A DNA stretch of 64,000 nucleotides from Deltaproteobacteria bacterium (GTDB lineage: Bacteria; Myxococcota_A; Polyangia; Haliangiales; Haliangiaceae): assembly GCA_020630875.1 (NCBI GenBank), contig JAHDIH010000007.1:124001-188000 (forward strand), in the 5' to 3' direction. The stretch's first letter is position 1. Every line of letters begins with the position of its first letter. Made by a program: the position numbers and the translations under genes. Positions 54,801 through 61,973 of the stretch are shown in pieces. The notes under the pieces are model-generated. The model was not told the origin of the DNA and searched no databases. It saw only the letters and a list, made by a program, of their open reading frames with translations.

Positions 54801-55409
54801 GTGACTCGCGAACTTGCAGGCGAGTTCCAGAAACAAATAGAAAGCGAAAAGCGGCTTATGGTGCTCGTTCCTATCGCATTGGTACTTGTGTTTCTCATTC
54901 TCTATCTGCAGTTTTCTAGGGTTTCGACCGTTCTTGTCGTTTTTTCTAGCGTTGTCGTTGCTGTCAGCGGGGCATTTATTTTGATGTGGCTTTACAACCA
55001 AACGTGGTTTGGCAATTTCACTTTGTTTGGACATTCCATGAGAGAGATATTCCGCATCGACACCGTTAACTTGTCAGTGGCTACGTGGGTTGGAGTCATC
55101 GCTCTGGTTGGGATCGCAACTGATGATGGAGTTGTAATGGCTACTTACCTTAGTCAAACGGTCAACAAGAGCGACTCAGGTGCCATAAAAGAAGCGGTAC
55201 AAATAGCCGGAAAGCGACGTATCAGAGCTTGTCTTATGACCACAGCAACTACAGTTCTGGCGCTTTTACCGGTGCTTACCTCACAAGGTAGAGGGGCTGA
55301 TGTTATGCTACCCATGGCGATACCAGTAATGGGTGGGATGTTGATTGAACTTGTTACTCTCTTCGTTGTCCCAGTATTGTATTGTGGAATCGAGGAACAT
55401 GGAGCCTAA
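51837..55409 (+). CDS. cusA: CusA-type RND heavy-metal efflux transporter with an extra membrane segment
   Basis: The 1190-residue inner-membrane pump starts at GTG 51837, one base after cusB. The sequence has the CusA hallmarks: PVDAIPDIGENQQIV, YPLTSALLGVPGVKSTRS, GGIAIAIGSMVDIAIVFVEN, and the site ETRLVMLQTGMRSSVGMRI, resembling the methionine substrate site of CusA. Normal CusA/CzcA proteins have about 1040-1050 residues; here residues about 525-635 form an insertion with three extra hydrophobic helices between the sixth helix and the second half. Copper(I)/silver(I) is the likely substrate, supported by the cupredoxin neighbour. Confidence 0.92.
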   Translation: MKLWQKLISGLIEKRLVVFILVILFVGGGVIVSPFGFGSRWFPELAVPVDAIPDIGENQQIVFTEWAGRSPRDIEDQITYPLTSALLGVPGVKSTRSASAFGFSTIYVIFEDNVEFYWSRSRVLEKLASLPPSTVPEGVTPTLGPDATALGQVFWYTLEGQDSEGNVVGGWGPDELRSIQDWTIRPALQAARGVSEVASIGGFVREYQVDVNPDALDVSGLTINQLANAVRKSNLDIGARTIEVNQVEYIIRGLGQLESIEDLLAAVVATRDGTPIRVRDVAKVSLGPANRRGALDDSGAPVVGGVVVARFQANPKQVIDQVKAKIAKIAGTLPERTLEDGTKSKVTISSFYDRSQLIDETIGTLREALFHQILVTIIVILFLLRDLKSSFLVSLMIPLGVMCTFLAMKLTGVGANIMALGGIAIAIGSMVDIAIVFVENIGGQVGYGKPQGFKKKITSAAAEVAPAVTTSVLTTVVSFLPILGLGGGEYKLFAPLVFTKTFAMSFALVLSLLLIPCMAVSFFAPTVREQKLLSTFSIRYWLLALLGIVFLAFGQWFGVVPLLVGTIRLSESLLPLRITSRLRQFELLTIGLLAIVTLAEAWRPLSQDESLLVNMVFVFIVCGAVLAVFYFFERVYPAMLNYFLVNKVVFMTLPIGIVLAGAYCFSTLKKENMPSFDEGAFLYMPTTMPHGSMGANLEMLSNLDASIAQIPEVDRVVGKIGRVESALDPAPLSMVETLITYKPKFSLNKNGERVRNWRKHIQSTDDIWKEIVAAAKIPGLTEAPLLMPIETRLVMLQTGMRSSVGMRIQGPTIEAVEKFGLEVESLIKTSDIPEVNKATVFAERIVGKPYLEIDLKRESLARYGLAIGDIQAVLQIGVGGIPLGRTIEGRERYPLRVRFMRDARNSIEQLKNLKVPTNTKTTIRLSQVADIKFVKGPQSIKSEDTRITSYLLFSRNKGGGYSDVEAADAVQRLLDQAVHDGKLVVPEGVTRELAGEFQKQIESEKRLMVLVPIALVLVFLILYLQFSRVSTVLVVFSSVVVAVSGAFILMWLYNQTWFGNFTLFGHSMREIFRIDTVNLSVATWVGVIALVGIATDDGVVMATYLSQTVNKSDSGAIKEAVQIAGKRRIRACLMTTATTVLALLPVLTSQGRGADVMLPMAIPVMGGMLIELVTLFVVPVLYCGIEEHGA

Positions 55410-55602
55410 GAAGTTCAAGAAAAGGCTACGATGGGCCTACGAGTGTGGACGCTTGAAACGGGCAATAGTTAAATCTACCCCTTTCTTGCTCGTTGCAAGC
55501 CTTGTTATTCTCAGTACAACAGAAGCCCAAACCCCTCTACTGCTAACAGTGTTGATGATTTACATTGCTCTAGTGTTTTCTGAGTGGAGAGGGCCTGCTT
55601 AG
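55399..55602 (+). CDS. Small membrane protein at the end of the cus operon
   Basis: The 67-residue protein starts at ATG 55399, overlapping the cusA stop by 11 bases. It has a basic N-terminus (KKFKKRLRWAYECGRLKRAI) and two hydrophobic helices. The start resembles the N-terminus of a family of small membrane proteins in other genomes, but the length is short. Coupling to cusA suggests a pump accessory. Confidence 0.65.
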   Translation: MEPKKFKKRLRWAYECGRLKRAIVKSTPFLLVASLVILSTTEAQTPLLLTVLMIYIALVFSEWRGPA

Positions 55603-55922
55603 GAGCTACTAAAGCAGAACACAAATCCGTAAAAACTAGGCCCTAATTGGGCCGGCACTTTGGCACGACTTTGGCACAAACGCTGAGAAACGAAGTGAGT
55701 CAGTGGGACTGGGTGAGAAAGCGAATCAGTCAATTAGGGTTCGTAATTTTCCAGATATCAGCGGAAAACTACCGTCAGTTTGGAGCGCTCTGTTGCAACG
55801 TTGCAATAAAAGACGATACGGGGCGGGACTGGATGGGAGTGTTTGGTACGAGAATTTGGGTAAGTCGCCGAGAGTATTGCAGGTGGTCGAAATCTCTTTG
55901 GTTTTGAATTGAATCAATACGA
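55603..55922. other. Non-coding right end of island 1
   Basis: This 320-base stretch has no convincing gene. It contains a GGCCC-TAATT-GGGCC stem (55639-55653), a tandem ACTTTGGCAC repeat (55657-55677, 11-base period), and the 17-base repeat at 55795-55811 within the 14-base palindrome TTGCAACGTTGCAA. These features suggest integrase arm sites. Confidence 0.6.
55795..55811 (+). repeat. Second copy of the 17-bp end repeat
   Basis: GCAACGTTGCAATAAAA is identical and in the same orientation as at 40279-40295. Here it lies in a longer perfect palindrome, TTGCAACGTTGCAA. It is 112 bases from the attachment core, versus 65 at the other end. Confidence 0.75.
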
Positions 55923-55973
55923 TTCGACTCCCGGCGCCTCCACCCTTATTTTCTTTTTACACCGATCACTTGC
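55923..55973 (+). repeat. attR of island 1 and left end of island 2
   Basis: The 51-base repeat matches 40194-40244 with three substitutions. Upstream of its core the ssrA similarity stops after TTCGACT, as expected for a junction with the element. Downstream similarity of 30 bases shows that island 2 begins with sequence related to the left end of island 1. Confidence 0.88.
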
Positions 55974-56104
55974 GCCACTTTGGCGTGAGTGGCGATCTCA
56001 CTTTAGCGGCTGCTGGTGCTGGCATAGCCCATCCTTCCGGACTTTTTGATTCACAAAGAACTTGCCCGTAGCTCACTCAATGTCCTTCCTTCCTAGAATG
56101 TTGA

Positions 56105-56716
56105 CCCTCCAAAAAGTATTCGCGCAAGGGACACAAGGTATTGGTAACCGTCTCGATTGGCGTATTGAAGTCAAACGCAATCAGGTTCTTGCCTGACTTA
56201 AGTGATAAAAAAAAGAAAGCCATTAACGCGGTAACATTTCTGCCAGGATTTAAACTAGCGATGAAGTTTACAGAAAAGTTCTATCCTGACGCAATCAACT
56301 GCAAAGTCAAAACTGGAGAAAAAGGTTATTACGACATCGCGTTTAGAAAGCAAGCGCAAGCTAATATTCTTGGACTTCTTGTTGCTGGTGATAGTGCCAA
56401 GGAGTATTACAATTTGGAGTCTGAAAAAGCGATTGTGAAGGCGGCTATCGGGGAGCTGGACCGTATATTTGACGGCAAGGCTTCTAAAACTTTTACCGGC
56501 GAATACGTCTTGGAAAACTGGGGCCATCATAAATATACAATAGGCACTTGGACTCAAGCGTTCCTGCAAAAAGAGTCTCATCTCAAGACGCTAAATCGAC
56601 CACTTGCTAAAAAGGTCTATTTCGCTGGAGAAATCAACGACACCTACAAACAAATGGGTGTGCCAGGAGCAGTGCTGTCTGGATATCATTTCATTGATCG
56701 ACTACTAACTGAGTGA
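56105..56716 (+). pseudogene. C-terminal fragment of a flavin amine oxidase
   Basis: The frame encodes KVLVTVSIGVLKSNAI, the typical middle of flavin monoamine oxidases, and ends VYFAGEINDTYKQMGVPGAV, the FAD-binding C-terminal motif with the family's GE pair. The N-terminal FAD-binding Rossmann domain, about 230 residues in homologues, is missing, and the frame is closed by a TGA at 56102. The homology begins before the first plausible start (TTG 56141). It is therefore a truncated, probably inactive, relic next to the island boundary. Confidence 0.82.
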
Positions 56717-56924
56717 TCGGATAGGCGCCTCTCAGAAGGTTATTTCATGGAACATCGAAAAGTTTGCTTTTGGAACCCGACGGACGTGTCTTTCGTTTCG
56801 CACCAAGGAGCCCATGGCTACAGAAATACTTGCTTTGTTACCCTAGTGCCGGCGTTCGTGTCGTCGGCTACTATTGCTTCGTTGCCAAGAGCCCAATGGA
56901 ACCAATCCAGAATCTGAAGTGAAC

Positions 56925-57809
56925 TTATCCTCCACATGCCGCACTGATATTTTCAAGCAGCAGTTTGACAAGTCCATGTTTGGGAGCATTAGTCGGCCAC
57001 TCAGCGAATGCCTGAAGGGGAGACAATTGCCACTTTGGAAGAAGAGAAACCATGTTCTTAGCTCTGATGTCGTCGGACGCCAAAAACTGAGGTATCGCCG
57101 CGACCCCTACCCCAGCACGTGCGAATTCGTATACAGCTCGTGCATCAGTGGAAACGATTCGACCTACAGGTCTGAGAGTGACTCGATGTTTTCCTCGCTC
57201 CAGCGAAAAACCTCGAGACTGGGCCGGAGACAAGAGTATCCAGTCCCACCCTTTTAGTTGCTTGGGGTCGTTTAACTTTTCTCTCTGATTAAAATACTGC
57301 GACGAACAAATAAGCTTTCGTTCGATGTCGAATAGAATCTTTGACGTAATTGAGTTTTTGGCATTCACGCCCATGCGAATCGCCAGATCAAATCCACCTC
57401 CAATGATTTCTTTCCGCATATCCGAATAGTCTAGTAACAATTTTATACGAGGATGCTCGATAGCAAATGCCGCAAGTGCATTGGAAAGTGGGGATTGGGC
57501 CAGAACAGAAGGCATGGTTAGACGAATTTCACCACTTGGTTGTTTGGCGGAACCAGAAATAGCAAGGAGCTCACCTTCAACGGCATCGAGCATGTTTCTT
57601 GTGGCAACGAGAAGTCGTTCACCTTCTCGCGTCAGACTAAGCTTACGAGTGGAGCGATAAAGCAAAGTAACGCCAAGATGAGACTCTAGCTTTGAGAGAT
57701 GGTGACTGACTACCGATGGCGAGATACCCAGTTCGCGCGCAGCCCCCCGAAAAGAACCATGATCAACGGTTTTAGCGAATATGGCCATCTGACGTAGCTG
57801 ATCAATCAT
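56925..57809 (-). CDS. LysR-family transcriptional regulator
   Basis: The 294-residue regulator has an N-terminal winged helix (FAKTVDHGSFRGAARELGIS and VSHHLSKLESHLGVTLLYRS) and a C-terminal effector-binding domain with FDLAIRMG and GVGVAAIPQFLA. It is transcribed divergently from the SnoaL-like lipoprotein gene and probably controls it. The ligand is unknown. Confidence 0.92.
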   Translation of the reverse strand: MIDQLRQMAIFAKTVDHGSFRGAARELGISPSVVSHHLSKLESHLGVTLLYRSTRKLSLTREGERLLVATRNMLDAVEGELLAISGSAKQPSGEIRLTMPSVLAQSPLSNALAAFAIEHPRIKLLLDYSDMRKEIIGGGFDLAIRMGVNAKNSITSKILFDIERKLICSSQYFNQREKLNDPKQLKGWDWILLSPAQSRGFSLERGKHRVTLRPVGRIVSTDARAVYEFARAGVGVAAIPQFLASDDIRAKNMVSLLPKWQLSPLQAFAEWPTNAPKHGLVKLLLENISAACGG

Positions 57810-57936
57810 TATGCATATTTCCCGAACAGTTAAATCGGTTTAGACCATCTTATCATTCAATTAGAACTGCTGCAATATCCGTCTCACAGTGGGAAGCCCA
57901 CCAAAACCTAACAATACTAAAAGGAGATCATTAACC

Positions 57937-58836
57937 ATGTACAAACTATTTCAGTTAACCGCAGCATCATGGATGTTAGGGGCTTGTGCCTCTACTTCGG
58001 TGGTAAACAACAAACCCAAGGTCCAAAAGTTCTACGATTACCTCAGTAACCCTGGCTCCAATGAGCACGCCAAAGAGTTTATGGCCGTTGCTACGCCAGA
58101 CTGGAAAAGCATCAGCGGCTATCAAGGCGGAGATAAGTCTCGCGAGGCATTCAAAGGGCAACTTGGTGGGTTTGCGAAGTTCATTCCGGATCTAAAGTGG
58201 GAAGTGATGTCAATGCATCAGGACGGAGACACGGTGGTTGTACGAAGCAGAGCCACAGGAACTCCAGTAGGACCTTTTATGGGAGTTGATGGCGAAGGTC
58301 GTGGGTTCGACATACTAACAATAGACATTCATGAAATGAAAGAAGGCATGATTGTGCGTTCTTTTCATGTCGAAGACTGGGCTGGAGCCTTGCGCCAACT
58401 CGCAGGTCCAAACGCCAAGAAAAAGGCTAAAGGAAAAGCCTCTTTGAGTGTTGTGATGGCTTTCATGGACGCAATGGGAAAAGGTGAAATGGAAAAGATG
58501 TCCTCTCTAATGGCTGACGATATGGTTTGGCACAATGAAGGTGATGCCGTCATCCCTTGGATTGGCCCTTGGAAGGGGAAAACAGAAATATTCAAATTTC
58601 TCAAAACGTTTTCTGAAGGATCAAAAACAACACTATGGAAAAATGAAGACGTCTTAGCATCCGGCGACACCGTCGCGATGTATGGAAAAATGAAACTTAT
58701 GACCACGAAGTCGGGTAAAGAGAGCAAGGAATTCACATATTCACTTCGCGCCAAAGTTCGTGATGGCAAAATCATACTCTGGAACTGGTTCGAAGATTCC
58801 TACGAAGTAAGTCGTACGTTTCGAGGCAGACGGTAA
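57937..58836 (+). CDS. Lipoprotein with two SnoaL/NTF2-like domains
   Basis: The 299-residue protein starts at ATG 57937, with AAGGAG 11 bases upstream; the longer frame from 57889 has no such site. It has a lipobox LGAC. Residues about 25-155 and 185-290 are two SnoaL-like folds, seen in VQKFYDYLSNP and AFKGQLGGFAKFIPD for the first, and VVMAFMDAMGKGEMEKMSSL and IPWIGPWKGKTEIFKFL for the second. SnoaL-like folds bind small hydrophobic ligands or catalyse cyclisation. A periplasmic pair fused in one lipoprotein is less common. Confidence 0.82.
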   Translation: MYKLFQLTAASWMLGACASTSVVNNKPKVQKFYDYLSNPGSNEHAKEFMAVATPDWKSISGYQGGDKSREAFKGQLGGFAKFIPDLKWEVMSMHQDGDTVVVRSRATGTPVGPFMGVDGEGRGFDILTIDIHEMKEGMIVRSFHVEDWAGALRQLAGPNAKKKAKGKASLSVVMAFMDAMGKGEMEKMSSLMADDMVWHNEGDAVIPWIGPWKGKTEIFKFLKTFSEGSKTTLWKNEDVLASGDTVAMYGKMKLMTTKSGKESKEFTYSLRAKVRDGKIILWNWFEDSYEVSRTFRGRR

Positions 58837-58865
58837 CTTTTTCGAGATTGAAAGAAGAAATAAAT

Positions 58866-59420
58866 ATGAACACCCAAATTCGAACAGCTCTTTTAGCAAG
58901 TACGCTTCTTTTCAGTGCATGTAGTGATAACGATAACGAATCGCTCAATCCTCTCCAAGAAGGCGCGAATATTACATTGAGAAATACACTGGAAGAGCCC
59001 GGCGAAACAGAAACGACCTACCCCAGTCTTTTTGGCCAAGCGGATGATGCGTGGGACGAGTCTGGTGTGCTTTCGAATTCAACCGTAGAATTTGCAACCG
59101 CATTGGCTCAAGGAACAGAATCAGGTGCCCCATTCGAAATCAGTGGTCTTTACGAAATAGACTTCACAGAAAACAGTATCAGTTTCAAAGTACTGCCAGC
59201 ATTGGACGACCCATTTTGGAGTATGGTCTTTGGTGAATTTCCGCAGGGGAAATTTGACAGATATTATTTTACTTTTTCCGAACCGCATAACATCAGTGGT
59301 TTTAGTAGTGACAACTCCAACCTAAATGTGAGGATAGACTCCGAGACAGTAATAGCGGTCGAACTTACAGAAGGCTATAGTCTCCAGCCTGACGTCTCGT
59401 TCATTGTAGAGCTGAACTGA
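58866..59420 (+). CDS. Lipoprotein, possible spondin-like secreted domain
   Basis: The 184-residue protein starts at ATG 58866 (MNTQIRTALL) with lipobox FSAC. The segment ITLRNTLEEPGETETTYPSL onward and the later GLYEIDFTENS stretch recall bacterial spondin-domain proteins, whose function is unknown. It lies 29 bases after the SnoaL-like gene and is likely cotranscribed with it. Confidence 0.65.
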   Translation: MNTQIRTALLASTLLFSACSDNDNESLNPLQEGANITLRNTLEEPGETETTYPSLFGQADDAWDESGVLSNSTVEFATALAQGTESGAPFEISGLYEIDFTENSISFKVLPALDDPFWSMVFGEFPQGKFDRYYFTFSEPHNISGFSSDNSNLNVRIDSETVIAVELTEGYSLQPDVSFIVELN

Positions 59421-59431
59421 GGTGATGAATC

Positions 59432-59470
59432 TGCGGCCGCTGTAGCTTTCTTATGGTTACAGCGGTCGCA
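59432..59470. terminator. Hairpin after the lipoprotein gene
   Basis: The arms TGCGGCCGCTGTA and TACAGCGGTCGCA form a 13-pair stem with one G-T pair and a 13-base loop. There is no T tract, so it may be a transcript-stabilising or factor-assisted hairpin rather than an intrinsic terminator. Confidence 0.5.
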
Positions 59471-59543
59471 GCTCGACTCATCAATTACAGAGAGAGAAAA
59501 TGCAGTCCTCCGATACAGAAGACAAGGATTAAAAAGGACAAGA

Positions 59544-59996
59544 ATGATGATGAAATCAACAACGAGTAGAGCGAGAAAACCACTATTCCTAATAAGCTTG
59601 TGTGTATGGATCTTCCTTCAACTGCCACGACTCGTCGCGATTCCCCTAATCAGCAGTGTTTCTTCCGGGATAGACTCAGCTGCTTGGATGTATCCAGCAA
59701 TATTCGATATTGTAACCGCCGTTCTTGCTCCATTTTTGATACTTGCGATTTGGAAACGTCGCGGTTTTTTCGTTTGGTCAATGACGGTAATCTACTTTAC
59801 AATATCCATTGTAGACCATTGCGGGGCATTTATAACTCTCTCGCAGCTGGGAGAACCAACCGCGTTTAAAGAGATAAGTCCTGATGACTCTGGCCTTGTC
59901 GTCCCCGCGATTCAAACCACTATAGATCTTCTCTTTATGGTGCTACTCCATTTGAGAAAGTATCGCAGTCAGTTTTTCAAAACAGACACCGACTAG
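59544..59996 (+). CDS. Unknown four-helix membrane protein
   Basis: The 150-residue protein begins MMMKSTTSRARKP after an AGGACAAGA ribosome-binding region. It has four hydrophobic helices at about 14-36, 48-67, 76-100 and 121-139. No motif is recognised. It is third in the island 2 rightward gene group. Confidence 0.6.
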   Translation: MMMKSTTSRARKPLFLISLCVWIFLQLPRLVAIPLISSVSSGIDSAAWMYPAIFDIVTAVLAPFLILAIWKRRGFFVWSMTVIYFTISIVDHCGAFITLSQLGEPTAFKEISPDDSGLVVPAIQTTIDLLFMVLLHLRKYRSQFFKTDTD

Positions 59997-60076
59997 TTCA
60001 AATTCGTTTACTTTGCAGAGGAGCACAAATGGTAAACTTAGCGGTTTACAACTTACTCAACAGGTATCTCTGGCTC

Positions 60077-60922
60077 TTACAACTCTTCGAGCAGGGTTTT
60101 TGCCGCTAACTTTCCCAGTTCATTGGAAGCCAAGGGACTAGCGCCAGTGATGAGTGTTCTATCACGACACACCGTTTTATCAGACTTTCGGTTCACAAGT
60201 ATGGCGCCCAAACTCGCTAACTTTTCACTGAGTCCCCGTGGCATGGGCCCGGGCAAGTATCCTATCTTCGGCGTCTTCTTATCTACCGAGTCCGGGAATA
60301 CTGCCATCTTATATCCTTTGTACAAAAAGTCTTGCTTATCGACGGTAGTCGCCAAAAAGGCACCCGGTCCGTGGCAAAGACTAATTGTAAATAACTCATT
60401 ATCAAGAGCCCAACGCAATACCTCCCCCACGTTTTTGTCTTCAGGAATCCCTAGCATTGCACCATGGCCACCAGGTACAAAAACGGCAGCGTAAGATGCG
60501 GCATCAGAAAAAGACGTATCTACGAAGTCTTGCAGCTTCTTCGGCGACTTGAACTGGGTCTTGTATTGCTCATAAATGGATCTTACATTTTCGTCCTTTT
60601 CAGGGAACGCCCACATTTCAAAAACAACCGGTTTTCCACTCACTGTCGCAATTTCGAACTCAAACCCCGCATTCCTAAGGTGAAGCATGGGGACTAGCGC
60701 TTCGATAGGATGATTACCAGTAGAAAACATTTTCCCGTTTTTCATTGTCATGTTTTTTTCCTCGGTGAATATGGCGAGGATTTTCGATTTCTTTCCACTG
60801 TACTTGGAGTACGTAATCTCTTCGTAATCACTAACCTCAACGGTCGCCAGCTTTAAGGCGAGTCGTGAAGGACTGTAAGAGCCATCGGATTCTAATTTGG
60901 GTCCCAAAAATTTCTTGAACAT
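60077..60922 (-). CDS. hchA: DJ-1/PfpI-family HchA-like protein (Hsp31, glyoxalase III)
   Basis: The 281-residue protein is close in length to E. coli Hsp31. It carries PGGHGAMLGIP and SLCHGPGAFLA, the nucleophile elbow with Cys183 and His184, as well as the N-terminal extension typical of HchA. It removes methylglyoxal and protects proteins under stress. AAGGAG lies five bases before the ATG at 60922. It is divergent from a LysR gene across a perfect palindrome, so it is probably induced by that regulator. Confidence 0.9.
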   Translation of the reverse strand: MFKKFLGPKLESDGSYSPSRLALKLATVEVSDYEEITYSKYSGKKSKILAIFTEEKNMTMKNGKMFSTGNHPIEALVPMLHLRNAGFEFEIATVSGKPVVFEMWAFPEKDENVRSIYEQYKTQFKSPKKLQDFVDTSFSDAASYAAVFVPGGHGAMLGIPEDKNVGEVLRWALDNELFTISLCHGPGAFLATTVDKQDFLYKGYKMAVFPDSVDKKTPKIGYLPGPMPRGLSEKLASLGAILVNRKSDKTVCRDRTLITGASPLASNELGKLAAKTLLEEL

Positions 60923-61003
60923 GTCATCTCCTTATCTCGCCATATTTCATCTAGACGAATGCGATTTTGTATCCTGACGCGCGGAGAGACAACAACCCGT
61001 AAA

Positions 61004-61022
61004 CTTGGACAGACTGTCCAAG
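61004..61022. promoter_or_regulatory. Perfect palindrome between hchA and lysR
   Basis: The arms CTTGGACAG and CTGTCCAAG are exact inverted repeats around a single A. The site is between the divergent starts at 60922 and 61056 and fits a LysR binding site (T-N11-A spacing within dyad symmetry). Confidence 0.78.
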
Positions 61023-61055
61023 GAAAACACCTAATCGTGCTATGACCCTCTAAAT

Positions 61056-61973
61056 ATGGTCGATTTGAATCAAATGAGGATCTTCGTAGAGGTCGCACGC
61101 CGAGGTGGTATTGGTGCTGCAGCTCTCTCTCTCGAAATTCCCAAATCGACCGTAAGTTTGCGAGTAAAACAGTTAGAAGAACGATTGGGCCTTCGCCTGC
61201 TTCAACGCACCACTCGTCAAGTCACTCTCACCGGCAAGGGAAAGCACTACTTCGAATACTGTGAACGTATAATTTCGCTTGCAGAAGAAGCGGACCGCTC
61301 TCTTGCCGCGCTAAGAATCAAACCTTATGGGACATTGAGAGTTGCGTCCTTTCAACTCTTTGCTGATCTGTTTTTGACACCATTAATCACAGACTTTCTG
61401 GCACTTCACGACGAGGTAGAGATTCAAACGATCATCTCAGAAGATTTAGAGGACCTGGTGGGGGAAAGTATTGATCTCGCTCTCCGTATGGGACCATTAC
61501 AAGATTCTACTTTGATTTCTCGGCGCCTTGGTTGTTTCGAAACGGGGCTCTATTCTTCTACGGACTTCGCCAAGAGTCATCCTCCCCTAACACATCCTAA
61601 CCAACTTGATAAACTACCATTGGTCGCGTACGGAAACTCCTGGACCGACGCGCCGTGGACTTTCCAGAAAGGAGAGCAGCGAGAAGACGTCCCCCTGCAT
61701 GGACGTTTCTTATCCAATAGCATCTTCATGGTGGCAGAAGCGACGTTACGCGGTGTAGGTATCGGAGGTTTTCCCAAACTGCTAGCGGAAAAATGGGTTA
61801 AGCAAGGAAAAATGGTACGCCTTCTTCCAGAGTGGGACACACCGAAATTACCACTGTACGCACTGTACGCGAGCCGCAACCAAATCGATCTGACGCTCAG
61901 TAGTTTTCTGGAATTCATCTACGAACGAATCGATTCAGATACTTTACGCAACCCGACTTTAGAAAGACTATAG
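61056..61973 (+). CDS. LysR-family transcriptional regulator
   Basis: The 305-residue protein has the LysR winged helix (MRIFVEVARRGGIGAAALSL and STVSLRVKQLEERLGLRLLQ) and the effector domain (IDLALRMG, GVGIGGFPKLLA). It is divergent from hchA and should regulate it and itself. It is distinct from the LysR at 56925, with only ordinary family similarity. Confidence 0.92.
   Translation: MVDLNQMRIFVEVARRGGIGAAALSLEIPKSTVSLRVKQLEERLGLRLLQRTTRQVTLTGKGKHYFEYCERIISLAEEADRSLAALRIKPYGTLRVASFQLFADLFLTPLITDFLALHDEVEIQTIISEDLEDLVGESIDLALRMGPLQDSTLISRRLGCFETGLYSSTDFAKSHPPLTHPNQLDKLPLVAYGNSWTDAPWTFQKGEQREDVPLHGRFLSNSIFMVAEATLRGVGIGGFPKLLAEKWVKQGKMVRLLPEWDTPKLPLYALYASRNQIDLTLSSFLEFIYERIDSDTLRNPTLERL

Larger units (their letters stand above)
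40215..55943. mobile_element. Island 1: integrative element in ssrA carrying a copper/silver efflux block
   Basis: The element of about 15.7 kb is bounded by the core repeats at 40194-40214 and 55923-55943. It has an integrase next to ssrA, an excisionase, a primase and helicase, an unknown protein, an XRE-type regulator and a resistance cargo. No conjugation or phage structural genes are present, so it resembles a phage-inducible-like or mobilisable satellite that depends on a helper for transfer. The type assignment is inferred. Confidence 0.82.

Noticed and set aside
55923-55943. T-arm and acceptor-like sequence suggesting a tRNA gene
   Set aside because: It is only the 21-base core of the tmRNA 3' end at an island junction; no 5' half, D-arm or anticodon arm is present. 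The same applies to 62068-62129.
40215-55943. Island 1 as a complete prophage or conjugative element
   Set aside because: No capsid, terminase, tail, relaxase or type IV secretion genes are present; only integration, replication and cargo genes are seen.
56141-56716. TTG 56141 as a true start of a short amine oxidase
   Set aside because: The homology continues upstream of the TTG (KVLVTVSIGVLK), so the frame is a truncated gene and not a small independent one.
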